Notes: generated from the letters alone by a model not told the origin. Shown: positions 1 to 7,114, counted from the first letter of the stretch. The stretch: 8,415 nt of DNA from JBAPRR01 sp049281195 (GCA_049281195.1 JBAPRR010000260.1:1-8415); one strand, 5' to 3'. Made by a program: numbers and translations.

Positions 1-12
1 CGCCTGACTCTT

Positions 13-1161
13 TTACAAATTGGGGGTGGGAGTGAGCTTCCATTCGGCACCGTTCCAGATCTCGCCCAGGTTGTAGGTGGTGTCACTGGAGACTCCGGTG
101 TAGGAGCCGACCGCGGCGCATGACGAAAACGTCCGACACGAGATGCCGGACAGGATCGCGCTTTTGCCGCCATACTTCGGATTCGGGCTCGTGACTCTCT
201 TCCACGCTCCGTGAGTGCGCGCTTCTGTGAAGGTTCCGTCACTGGCGCCGCCGACCGCCATGCAGGTCGATTGTTTGGTACATGAGATTCCTTCGAACTG
301 GCCACTGACGCCTGCCACCGCGCTGTCGGTCCAGACGTGCCCGTTCCAGTCTTCGATCAACGGAATCGTGCGTGCGGACAGACCGAAATAGTCGCCTACG
401 GCGGTGCAGTCGGTGCCGGTGACGCAGCTGACAGCGTTCAGCACGTCTTCCGACCCGTTCGCGCCGTTGGGACTGGCCACGATGCCCCATCGCGAACCGT
501 TCCACCTTTCGATGAGTGTGTGACTATTGCCCTTGCTGTTGAAGGAATAGCCCACCGCTACGCAGTCAGAAGACGTTGTGCACCCCACGCCTTCGAGCTC
601 GCTTCCGGTGACTCCTGCCGGGTTCGGAGTGTCGGTCAAGCTCCAACTGCTGCCGTTCCATCTGGCGGCCAGCGTCAGCCATGTGCTCGCCTGGTTCAAG
701 TAGTAACCGACGGCGGAGCAACTGGTGAGACTGGTGCACGACAGGCTCAGCAGGTCGCTGTCTGTCTGTCCTGCGGGCGCGGGCACACTGACCTGGCTCC
801 ACGCGGTGCCGTTCCACGTCTCCGAGAAAGGTGCATATCTGGAATAGCCCACCGCCATGCATCTGAAAGCTCGGGAGCACCACACTGCGCTCAGTCCGCT
901 GAAACGAGGACCCCGAATCGACATAGAGCTCCATGTGGCACCGTTGAATCGTTCGCTCAGTGGAACGATCGCCCCGGAGCTCTCTACGTAGTCACCAACC
1001 GCCATGCAACTCGATGGCTGCGCGCAGGAAACCGCCGCCAAAGAGAAATCGCTTCCTTGGGCGCTCGAGGCAGCCGCTGCGACCCCCGGATTCCAAAGAG
1101 GAGCGAACATCACCATCGCCGCGGCGAAACCGACAAATGTGGACCGACGGACCGTGGGCAT
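13..1161 (-). CDS. Secreted seven-repeat protein (C-X5-C-x-AVG repeats), function unknown
   Basis: I do not recognise a named function. The 382-residue product starts with a clear signal peptide: MPTVRR, a hydrophobic stretch over about residues 7-28, then an Ala-rich cleavage region near 28-33, so export is likely. The rest is seven tandem repeats of 47-52 residues. Each begins with a hydrophobic turn and C-X5-C-x-AVG, and ends with W-N-G-x-x-W or a variant. The paired cysteines are at 46/52, 95/101, 142/148, 194/200, 246/252, 294/300 and 342/348, and the mature protein has no others. Repeat 1 has FNG and repeat 6 THG in place of WNG. Seven such units suggest a beta-propeller with one disulfide per blade (inference). 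The frame stays open to a GTG at 1257, but the ATG at 1161 has a Shine-Dalgarno and puts the signal peptide at the N terminus. It is divergent from the acyl-CoA ligase and has no evident link to oxalate metabolism. Confidence 0.85.
   Translation of the reverse strand: MPTVRRSTFVGFAAAMVMFAPLWNPGVAAAASSAQGSDFSLAAVSCAQPSSCMAVGDYVESSGAIVPLSERFNGATWSSMSIRGPRFSGLSAVWCSRAFRCMAVGYSRYAPFSETWNGTAWSQVSVPAPAGQTDSDLLSLSCTSLTSCSAVGYYLNQASTWLTLAARWNGSSWSLTDTPNPAGVTGSELEGVGCTTSSDCVAVGYSFNSKGNSHTLIERWNGSRWGIVASPNGANGSEDVLNAVSCVTGTDCTAVGDYFGLSARTIPLIEDWNGHVWTDSAVAGVSGQFEGISCTKQSTCMAVGGASDGTFTEARTHGAWKRVTSPNPKYGGKSAILSGISCRTFSSCAAVGSYTGVSSDTTYNLGEIWNGAEWKLTPTPNL
16..1041 (-). repeat. Seven tandem coding repeats, about 141-156 bp each
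   Basis: The coding region holds seven degenerate tandem units encoding the C-X5-C-x-AVG ... W-N-G-x-x-W module. The first Cys of successive units are spaced 49, 47, 52, 52, 48 and 48 codons apart. The array starts just after the signal peptide and mature N terminus and runs to the last residue before the stop. The DNA copies have diverged, so conservation is at protein level. This fits old internal duplication under structural constraint rather than recent expansion. Confidence 0.85.
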
Positions 1162-1342
1162 CGCTAACCCCCTGTTGTTGGGCGGGGCTGCATCCAAAGT
1201 GCCTTTTGCCCACGGTACCAGGGTGTCCCGAGCGATTCCCGGGCAATCAGACGGCACATTGAATGCAATTAGTTGACCGCCCAGTATCGTCGGCTCCGCT
1301 TCTCATCCATAAGGTTCGATCGACATATCGGAGCTGTCGTCC
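1162..1342. promoter_or_regulatory. Divergent intergenic region between repeat protein and acyl-CoA ligase
   Basis: These 181 bases separate two divergently transcribed genes and must hold both promoters. The only AT-rich patch is about 1256-1276. It contains two overlapping short dyads: ATTG-N4-CAAT (1258-1269) and CAA-N4-TTG (1266-1275). A TTGACC hexamer on the plus strand (1273-1278) resembles a -35 element, but I see no good -10 at the right distance. GGAG at 1330-1333, 9 nt before the ligase ATG, is a modest ribosome binding site. Confidence 0.4.
1168..1173 (-). promoter_or_regulatory. Ribosome binding site AGGGGG that decides the start at 1161
   Basis: On the minus strand AGGGGG lies 6 nt before the ATG at 1161. 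The alternative GTG at 1257 has no purine-rich site ahead of it, and using it would bury the signal peptide behind 32 residues. This supports the shorter reading. Confidence 0.6.
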
Positions 1343-2809
1343 ATGGCCATCGTCTCGTTCTCCCGCCGATTGGCAGATCTGGCCGCCGCCGATCCGGGCG
1401 CTCCCGCCATCACGTGTGGCGAAGTCAGCCTGACCCGAGCCGAGCTGGAGGCGGCCGCCGACTCCGTCGCCCGGCAGCTGTTGGTAGACGGCGTGAAGCT
1501 CGGGGACCTGGTCACGATTGCGCTCCCGAACTCCGTCGACTGGTTCGTGGCCGTCGTGGCCGCCTGGAAGATCGGTGCCATCCCCCAACCGGTTTCGTCA
1601 CGCCTCCCCGCTCGCGAGCTGGCCGCCATAGTCGAGCTGGCCCATCCAGCAGTGGTGTTGGGCGTCGACCCCGAGGACTTCCCCGATCGCATCTGTCGAC
1701 CGGTCGGTTATGTGGCGCCTACCACCGGCCCCGGCGCCGAGCCGTTGCCCGATGCGATCTCCCCCGCGTGGAAGGCGCCCACCTCGGGGGGCTCCACCGG
1801 CCGGCCAAAGCTCATCGTGGCCGGCCAACCCGGAACCATCGACAACGAGGCCGCGCCTCTTTTCCTCATCCAACCCGACGGTTGCATGATGATGCCGGGA
1901 CCCCTGTATCACAACGGTCCGATCGTGTGGTCATGCACCGCTCTTCTCGCCGGCAACCATGTGGTGGTCCTTCCCCGGTTCGACGCCGAAGCGACCTTGG
2001 CCGGGATCGAGAGGTACCACGCCGACATCGCCTATCTGGTGCCGACAATGATGAAGCGCATCTGGCGGCTGCCCCTCGAGGTGCGAGACAGATACGACCT
2101 GTCGTCGCTGCGACTCATCTGGCATCTGGCCGAGCCATGCCCGCCGTGGCTCAAAGAGGCGTGGATCGAATGGCTCGGTGCCGAGCGCATCTTCGAGCTC
2201 TACGCGGGCACCGAAGCGCAGGCGGCCACGATAATCACGGGCCTCGATTGGCTCCAGCACCGCGGCTCGGTCGGCCGTCCCTTCACCGGATCGATCTGCA
2301 TCACCGACGTTGAAGGCAACGAAGTCCCCGCCGGCGTCGAAGGTGAAGTGTGGATGAAGTCGGGCCTCGATGCCCCGAGCTATCGGTACATCGGTGCCGA
2401 GGCCCGCATCCGCGAGGGTGGGTGGGAGTCGCTCGGCGACAACGGCTGGCTCGACGAAGACGGCTTCCTTTACCTCGGCGACCGCACCACCGACATGATC
2501 CTCACCGGAGGCGCCAACGTGTACCCGGCCGAGGTCGAGTCGGCCATCGCCGAGCACTCAGCGGTGCAGTCGTGTGCGGTCATCGGTCTACCTGATGATG
2601 ATCTCGGTAACCGCGTGCATGCGATCGTCGAAGCCGACCCTGACAGACTTCAGGTCGACGAGTTGCTGGCGTTCGTCCGGGAACGGCTCGTTCGTTACAA
2701 GGTCCCGCGCACAGTCGAGATCGTAAACGTCGCATTGCGCGACGATGCCGGGAAGGTCCGCCGTAGCGCGCTTCGCGCCGAGCGCCTCGGGACGCTCAAC
2801 CACTCATGA
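1343..2809 (+). CDS. Acyl-CoA synthetase / AMP-dependent ligase (ANL superfamily)
   Basis: The 488-residue cytosolic enzyme should activate a carboxylic acid with ATP to an acyl-adenylate and then form the CoA thioester. Core motifs are in order. The phosphate loop TSGGSTGRPK is at 147-156 and PLYHNGP at 187-193. YAGTE at 287-291 is the YGxTE adenine motif, and GDNGWLDEDG at 365-374 contains the ribose-binding Asp region. The hinge segment RTTDM is at 381-385, followed by GGANVYPAEVE (389-399). The C-terminal catalytic Lys is K471 in DDAGKVRR. The compact length and the SGGSTGRPK loop resemble the bile-acid-CoA ligase (BaiB)-like branch as I remember it, but substrate cannot be read from sequence. 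It is convergent with the beta-hydroxyacid dehydrogenase, the stops lying one base apart. It could feed a 2-hydroxy or dicarboxylic acid into the neighbouring CoA pathway, or be a fatty or steroid acid ligase unrelated to it. Confidence 0.9.
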   Translation: MAIVSFSRRLADLAAADPGAPAITCGEVSLTRAELEAAADSVARQLLVDGVKLGDLVTIALPNSVDWFVAVVAAWKIGAIPQPVSSRLPARELAAIVELAHPAVVLGVDPEDFPDRICRPVGYVAPTTGPGAEPLPDAISPAWKAPTSGGSTGRPKLIVAGQPGTIDNEAAPLFLIQPDGCMMMPGPLYHNGPIVWSCTALLAGNHVVVLPRFDAEATLAGIERYHADIAYLVPTMMKRIWRLPLEVRDRYDLSSLRLIWHLAEPCPPWLKEAWIEWLGAERIFELYAGTEAQAATIITGLDWLQHRGSVGRPFTGSICITDVEGNEVPAGVEGEVWMKSGLDAPSYRYIGAEARIREGGWESLGDNGWLDEDGFLYLGDRTTDMILTGGANVYPAEVESAIAEHSAVQSCAVIGLPDDDLGNRVHAIVEADPDRLQVDELLAFVRERLVRYKVPRTVEIVNVALRDDAGKVRRSALRAERLGTLNHS

Positions 2810-2810
2810 C

Positions 2811-3698
2811 TTATTGTTTCCGAAGCGCCAGGCGTACGGCACTCACATCTTCTCGACCGTGACCGGCATCGACTGCTCTACGCCATTGGTGTGAAACGGC
2901 GGACAGCATCGGCAATCTGTCTCGGTCGCCGGCTGCGAGTGCCAGGTCGACATCCTTGAGAGCCCATTCCAGCGGAAACTCGGGCGCGAACTCCTCACGT
3001 TCCATCTTGTGCAGCTTGGCGTCGGCAAGTGGAGCATCAAGGGGTCCCCCCTCGATCGCCTCTGCCAGCTTCGAGCTCTCAACGCCGAGCTGATCGGCCA
3101 ACTCCACTGCTTCTGCCACGCCCTCGATGAGTGCCGCCAAGTAGGCATTCACGACCAGTTTCATCCGGCTGCCCTGGCCCGCCTCACCAAGCCACACGGT
3201 CTTACGGCCTATGGCGGAGAACGCCGGTGTCACAATCGGTTCCGCCTCAGACGCACCGGAGGCCAGTACGAGCAGCTGGCCCGACTCGGCCGGGCCCTTG
3301 CTGCCGGATACCGGTGCGTCTACGAACAGAACATCAGGCCGCAGTCCGGAAAGCTTGGTGGCGAATCCGGTAGTGGCCGCGAGGCCTATCGTTCCCATCT
3401 GCGCCCACACTGCTCCGTGAGAGAAGGCCTGAGTAACCTTGGCGTCGAAGATCACCGCGTCAACAACATCAGCGGTCGGCAACATCGTTATCACCACTCG
3501 CGCGTCCTCGACTGCCTTGTCCGGGGATGGAGCGACTCGGGCGCCGGCCTCGGCGAGCGAATCGGTCGCCGACGGGGAACGATCCCACACCGTCGTGTGC
3601 AGCTTGGCTGCGATCAGATTGCGCGCCATCGCCGAACCCATGATGCCTGTACCCAGCACGGCGACACGGTCGACTTTGCTCCCGTTCATTTCGGCCAT
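2811..3698 (-). CDS. NAD(P)-dependent beta-hydroxyacid dehydrogenase (3-hydroxyisobutyrate / tartronate semialdehyde / glyoxylate reductase family)
   Basis: The 295-residue product has the normal length and layout of the family. The N-terminal Rossmann motif is LGTGIMG (15-21, with G16, G18, G21). The substrate-binding segment is DAPVSGSKGPAESG (127-140). The catalytic Lys is K180, in GQGSRMKLVVN with N184 four residues on. LKDVDLAL (247-254) carries the conserved Lys-Asp of the helical domain. The residue after the second Rossmann strand is D39 (VWDRS), which does not settle NADH versus NADPH. The start is supported by AAGGAG 6 nt upstream. It lies 39 nt downstream of fdh on the same strand and is probably cotranscribed with it. 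In an oxalate locus the natural candidates are glyoxylate or tartronate semialdehyde reduction toward glycolate or glycerate (inference). The sequence alone would equally allow 3-hydroxyisobutyrate oxidation or another semialdehyde. Confidence 0.88.
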   Translation of the reverse strand: MAEMNGSKVDRVAVLGTGIMGSAMARNLIAAKLHTTVWDRSPSATDSLAEAGARVAPSPDKAVEDARVVITMLPTADVVDAVIFDAKVTQAFSHGAVWAQMGTIGLAATTGFATKLSGLRPDVLFVDAPVSGSKGPAESGQLLVLASGASEAEPIVTPAFSAIGRKTVWLGEAGQGSRMKLVVNAYLAALIEGVAEAVELADQLGVESSKLAEAIEGGPLDAPLADAKLHKMEREEFAPEFPLEWALKDVDLALAAGDRDRLPMLSAVSHQWRRAVDAGHGREDVSAVRLALRKQ

Positions 3699-3704
3699 CG
3701 GAGG

Positions 3705-3710
3705 CTCCTT
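3705..3710 (-). promoter_or_regulatory. Ribosome binding site AAGGAG of the beta-hydroxyacid dehydrogenase
   Basis: On the minus strand AAGGAG lies 6 nt before the ATG at 3698. It favours this start over the second in-frame Met three codons later. Confidence 0.65.
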
Positions 3711-3737
3711 CAGTGTTTGCGTTGTGTGCCGGGTTCG

Positions 3738-4925
3738 CTAGCGGCCGCTGCTACCGGGGCTTGTGGCGCCACTCACGGTGTATGACGCGGCACCCGTGCC
3801 GGCAAGCTTGCCGCCGTCGACGATGAGGTACTCCTCGCGGATCGGACGGCCGGCGAAAGAGTCCTCGAGGATCTCGCGCGTACCCGCGGCGTAGCGCGCC
3901 TGGGCAGAGAGCGAGGTGCCAGACGTGTGCGGCGTCATGGCGTTGTTGGGCATCGTGCGCCATGGGTGGTCAGGCGGAGGCGGCTGGGGATACCAGACAT
4001 CGCCGGCATAGCCCGCCAGCTGTCCCGAATCGAGGGCCCGGACCACGGCGTCGCGGTCCATGATCGCGCCGCGTGCCGTGTTCACGATGTAGGAGCCCCG
4101 CTTCATCGAGCCGAGGAGCTCGTCATCGAACAGGTGGTACGTCTCGGGCACTAAAGGAGTGTGTATCGACAGGACATCGACGGCCCGGACGAGCGACTTC
4201 GGATCGGGATGGAACGTCAAGCCGAGCTCGTGTTCCAGTTCTGCGGACAAACGCCGCTTGTCGCTGTAGTGGAGGCGCACATCGAACGGAGCCAAGCGGC
4301 CAAGCACGGCCAGGCCGATCCGCCCCGCGGCGAGCACTCCGACGTTCATGCCTTCGAGGTCGTAGGCGCGCTCGACACTGTCGGCGATGTTCCATCCGCC
4401 GTTGGTGATCCAATCATGAGAGGGCAAAAAGTTGCGTACCAATGCGAGGATTTGCATCACCGCGTGCTCGGCGACACTGATGCTGTTGCAGAACGTGACC
4501 TCCGCGACGGTGATTCCTCGCGCAATGGCCGCGTTGAGGTCTACGTGGTCCGAGCCAATGCCGGCGGTGATCGCCAACTTGAGGTTGGGGGCTTTGGCGA
4601 TACGTTCCGCCGTCAGGTAGGCAGGCCAGAACGGTTGAGAGATGACGACGTCTGCGTCTTGGAGTTCCTTCTCGAACACCGAGTCGACTCCTTCCTTGTC
4701 GGAAGTCACGACCAGGGTGTGGCCTGACGCTTCGAGGAAGGTCCGCAATCCGAGTTCGCCGGAAACGCACCCGAGCAATTGGCCCGGTATGAAGTCGATT
4801 GCCTCGGGTGTGGGGAGAGTTTGACCGTCGGGGTAGCCGCGCAACTTCGGGATGCCGTCGCGGGCGTATTTAGGTGGGTATCCGCTAACAGGGTCCGGAT
4901 ACAGGACACAGAGAATCTTGGCCAT
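3738..4925 (-). CDS. fdh: NAD-dependent formate dehydrogenase (metal-free, D-2-hydroxyacid dehydrogenase fold)
   Basis: It oxidises formate to CO2 with reduction of NAD+ in the cytosol. The 395-residue product follows the Pseudomonas sp. 101 enzyme closely as I recall it, with no apparent gap through the catalytic core. The N-terminal GQTLPTP (34-40) and SGELGLR (55-61) are typical of true formate dehydrogenases. The dinucleotide motif is AAGRIG (199-204). D222 in HYSDKRR occupies the Asp221 position that selects NAD+ over NADP+. Active-site counterparts are all present: N147 (FCNSIS), R285 (NTARG), Q314 (WYPQP) and H333 (TPHTSGT). The frame extends 46 codons upstream, but the ATG at 4925 has AAGGAA 7 nt ahead and matches the family's MAK start. 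The reductase gene follows after 39 nt, and oxc-frc diverge from the other side. Its role here is to remove the formate released by Frc and recover NADH. Confidence 0.95.
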   Translation of the reverse strand: MAKILCVLYPDPVSGYPPKYARDGIPKLRGYPDGQTLPTPEAIDFIPGQLLGCVSGELGLRTFLEASGHTLVVTSDKEGVDSVFEKELQDADVVISQPFWPAYLTAERIAKAPNLKLAITAGIGSDHVDLNAAIARGITVAEVTFCNSISVAEHAVMQILALVRNFLPSHDWITNGGWNIADSVERAYDLEGMNVGVLAAGRIGLAVLGRLAPFDVRLHYSDKRRLSAELEHELGLTFHPDPKSLVRAVDVLSIHTPLVPETYHLFDDELLGSMKRGSYIVNTARGAIMDRDAVVRALDSGQLAGYAGDVWYPQPPPPDHPWRTMPNNAMTPHTSGTSLSAQARYAAGTREILEDSFAGRPIREEYLIVDGGKLAGTGAASYTVSGATSPGSSGR

Positions 4926-4932
4926 GACAATG

Positions 4933-4938
4933 TTCCTT
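4933..4938 (-). promoter_or_regulatory. Ribosome binding site AAGGAA of fdh, decides the start
   Basis: On the minus strand AAGGAA sits 7 nt before the ATG at 4925. The longer open frame reaches 5063 but would add 46 residues (MLSLILLLYR...) not found in bacterial formate dehydrogenases as I know them. Confidence 0.65.
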
Positions 4939-5275
4939 CGGTCGGTAGTTCCCAGACGAGCCGCCTTCGGGCCCAGGTCCACTACCAGCATCCGCGTCTC
5001 GTACGCCGAAGTCCAAGACGCAAAGCCGATTGGACGATAAAGGAGAAGAATCAAAGACAGCATCGGTAGCCGCTCTTATCGGTAAGGGCTGCCCGTCCAT
5101 CCAGCGTCTAGTGGTCGTCGCCGCATTTGACCGCGCGCCAACGTCCCTAAGCCGAATGTTGATCAGTCCCGGTTTATGGATCGTTCGGTAACAACTATTG
5201 GACGTTCCCACCGCCGCGAGTGACAGTGGGATACACGACGTTACGAATCACGACATCACGTTGCGACGGACCAAC

Positions 5276-5283
5276 GAGAGGAG
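5276..5283 (+). promoter_or_regulatory. Ribosome binding site GAGAGGAG of oxc, decides the start
   Basis: GAGAGGAG lies 7 nt before the ATG at 5291. The frame is open upstream to a TTG at 5198, but that codon has no purine-rich site and would add 31 residues. Confidence 0.7.
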
Positions 5284-5290
5284 CCCGATC

Positions 5291-7078
5291 ATGAGTACTA
5301 CTTCGATCACCACAACGGAAGCGGACGCCGTTCACACGGACGACACAAATGCAGTAGCGGACGCGACGAGTTCAAGCGCACGGTTGACCGACGGATTCCA
5401 TCTGGTCGTCGACGCCTTGAAGCTCAACGGTGTCGAGACCATCTACGGACTGCCCGGTATCCCCATCACCGATCTGGCACGCCTGGCGCAGGAGTCGGGC
5501 ATCCGTTTCATATCTTTCCGCCACGAGGCCAGCGCCGGAAACGCGGCAGCCGCAGCCGGCTTTCTCACCAAGAAGCCCGGCGTGTGTCTGACGGTGTCCG
5601 CGCCCGGCTTTTTGAACGGCCTGGTGGCACTGGCCAACGCCACGGTCAACTGCTTCCCCATGATCCAGATCTCAGGGTCGAGCGAACGGCCGATCGTCGA
5701 CATGCAACGAGGTGACTACGAGGAGCTGGACCAGCTCGCGGCGGCAAAGCCGTTGTGCAAAGCCGCGTACCGCATCGACCGGGTACAAGACATCGGCCTC
5801 GGAGTGGCGAGAGCTTTTCGCACCGCCATCTCCGGTCGTCCCGGCGGCGTGTACCTCGACATCCCCGCCGCGGTACTGGGACAGGCCATTGACGCCGACA
5901 CCGGAGCCCGGTCCTTATGGCAACTGACCGATCCCGCTCCTCGCCAGCTCCCGGCACCCGAAGCGGTCGACCGTGCCGTCGACCTGCTCATAAGTGCGAA
6001 GCGTCCCTTGGTGGTCCTCGGAAAGGGCGCCTCCTATGCCCAGGCCGACTCAGAAATCCGGAGCTTTATCGAGTCGAACGGACTCCCGTTTTTGCCGATG
6101 TCGATGGCCAAGGGTTTGCTCCCTGACGAACACCCCCAATCGGTGGCTGCGGCACGTTCTCTGGCGCTCGGAAAAGCAGACGTGGTGATGCTGGTCGGCG
6201 CCCGCCTCAACTGGCTCCTAGCTCAGGGAGAGGCCCCCGAGTGGGCGTCTGACGCCAAGTTCATCCAGGTGGACATCGACGCCGCCGAGATGGACAGCAA
6301 CCGGCCGATCGCAGCCCCGCTGGTCGGTGACATCGGCTCGGTGATGCAGGCACTCAACGAACGGGCCAACGGCAAGGTCACGGTCCTTTCGGAATGGACC
6401 GACGAGCTCCGGGAGAGAAAGCAACACAACGTCACCTCGATGGCCAAAAGGCTGGCGGACAACCCTTCGCCGATGCACTTTTACAACTCCCTCGGTGCGG
6501 TGAGAAACGTGCTCGCCGACCGCCCCGACGTGTACGTGATCAACGAAGGCGCGAACTCCCTGGACATAGGGAGGGACCTGATCGACATGGTTGTTCCCCG
6601 CCACCGGCTCGACTGCGGAACCTGGGGAGTGATGGGGGTCGGGTTGGGCTACGCCATCGCCGCCGCAGTCGAATCACAAGATCCGGTGGTGTGCATCTCG
6701 GGAGACAGCGCCTTCGGGTTCGCCGGCATGGAGATCGAGACCATCTGCCGCTACCACCTGCCGGTCACGGTCATCATCTTGAACAACGGTGGCATCTACC
6801 GCGGAGACGGCGTGAACACCGCCTCGGAAGACCCAGCGGTCACTGTCTTGGAGCCCTCCGCGCACCACGAGCGCCTCATCGAGGCCTTCGGTGGTGCCGG
6901 CTACCACGTCACCACTCCCGACGAGCTGACCGAAGCTCTGGAGAAGGCCTTGGCCTCTCGGGCACCGGCACTCATCGACTGTGTGCTCGACATAACGGCG
7001 GGAACCGAGAGCGGCCATCTGACCAACCTCAACCCGAAGAGCGCCGTCTCCGCCTCTCTCGGGACTGACCGGCCCTAG
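5291..7078 (+). CDS. oxc: Oxalyl-CoA decarboxylase (thiamine diphosphate enzyme)
   Basis: It converts oxalyl-CoA to formyl-CoA and CO2 with thiamine diphosphate and Mg2+. The 595-residue product has the usual three-domain layout. E79 (FRHE) is the cofactor-activating Glu. LTVSAPGFLNG is at 100-110, GDYEELDQ at 141-148 holds the Tyr/Glu pair equivalent to Tyr120/Glu121 of the Oxalobacter enzyme, and GKGASYAQ is at 244-251. The cofactor motif GDSAFGF (471-477) runs to NNG (498-500), and Y503 in NNGGIYRG matches Tyr483. The C-terminal ESGH (573-576) has Ser574, but His where Oxalobacter has Arg555; I recall His in E. coli YfdU too. A Thr/Ser/Ala/Asp-rich leader of about 30 residues precedes the domain and looks disordered. 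It is followed 49 nt later by frc, its partner, which consumes formyl-CoA and supplies oxalyl-CoA. A 2-hydroxyacyl-CoA lyase is the main alternative, being a related family that also yields formyl-CoA. Confidence 0.93.
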   Translation: MSTTSITTTEADAVHTDDTNAVADATSSSARLTDGFHLVVDALKLNGVETIYGLPGIPITDLARLAQESGIRFISFRHEASAGNAAAAAGFLTKKPGVCLTVSAPGFLNGLVALANATVNCFPMIQISGSSERPIVDMQRGDYEELDQLAAAKPLCKAAYRIDRVQDIGLGVARAFRTAISGRPGGVYLDIPAAVLGQAIDADTGARSLWQLTDPAPRQLPAPEAVDRAVDLLISAKRPLVVLGKGASYAQADSEIRSFIESNGLPFLPMSMAKGLLPDEHPQSVAAARSLALGKADVVMLVGARLNWLLAQGEAPEWASDAKFIQVDIDAAEMDSNRPIAAPLVGDIGSVMQALNERANGKVTVLSEWTDELRERKQHNVTSMAKRLADNPSPMHFYNSLGAVRNVLADRPDVYVINEGANSLDIGRDLIDMVVPRHRLDCGTWGVMGVGLGYAIAAAVESQDPVVCISGDSAFGFAGMEIETICRYHLPVTVIILNNGGIYRGDGVNTASEDPAVTVLEPSAHHERLIEAFGGAGYHVTTPDELTEALEKALASRAPALIDCVLDITAGTESGHLTNLNPKSAVSASLGTDRP

Positions 7079-7114
7079 TCACCAAGACGCGCTAACCGAC
7101 ACGACATTGAAAGA

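Larger units (their letters stand above)
4926..5290. promoter_or_regulatory. Divergent control region between fdh and oxc
   Basis: These 365 bases hold no supported gene and should carry the promoters of both the fdh-reductase pair and the oxc-frc pair. The hexamer TCGGTA occurs four times, all in the same orientation, at 4942-4947, 5063-5068, 5079-5084 and 5185-5190. The middle two are ATCGGTA copies 16 bp apart. The second lies in a partial dyad, CTTA-TCGG-TAAG (5075-5086). A shorter direct repeat, CACGAC, occurs at 5234-5239 and 5249-5254. TTGACC (5127-5132) and TTGATC (5159-5164) resemble -35 hexamers on the plus strand, but no convincing -10 follows either at normal spacing. I therefore do not call exact promoters. 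Confidence 0.5.

Noticed and set aside
337..1167. Long plus-strand open frame of 276 codons opposite the repeat protein
   Set aside because: Its product is rich in Arg, His and Gly with no domain, while the opposite frame has a signal peptide and seven clean repeats. It is an antisense shadow in GC-rich DNA.
1273..2313. Plus-strand open frame of 346 codons overlapping the acyl-CoA ligase in another frame
   Set aside because: The product is a low-complexity Arg/Pro-rich sequence. The ligase frame carries every ANL motif over its full length.
3009..3785. Plus-strand open frame of 258 codons opposite the beta-hydroxyacid dehydrogenase
   Set aside because: No family features, and it lies antisense to a gene with complete motifs and a good ribosome binding site.
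4926..5063. N-terminal extension of formate dehydrogenase by 46 residues
   Set aside because: Starting at 4925 gives the family's MAK start with AAGGAA 7 nt upstream. The extension shows no conserved sequence and no targeting signal expected in a bacterium.
6394..7068. Plus-strand open frame of 224 codons inside oxc
   Set aside because: Arg/His-rich composition typical of a shifted frame. The oxc frame is intact through the cofactor motif here.
5291..7078. Acetolactate synthase or glyoxylate carboligase in place of Oxc
   Set aside because: The GDYEELDQ, NNGGIYRG and ESGH segments and the adjacency to frc are specific to oxalyl-CoA decarboxylases, and glyoxylate carboligase lacks the active-site Glu seen here (E79).
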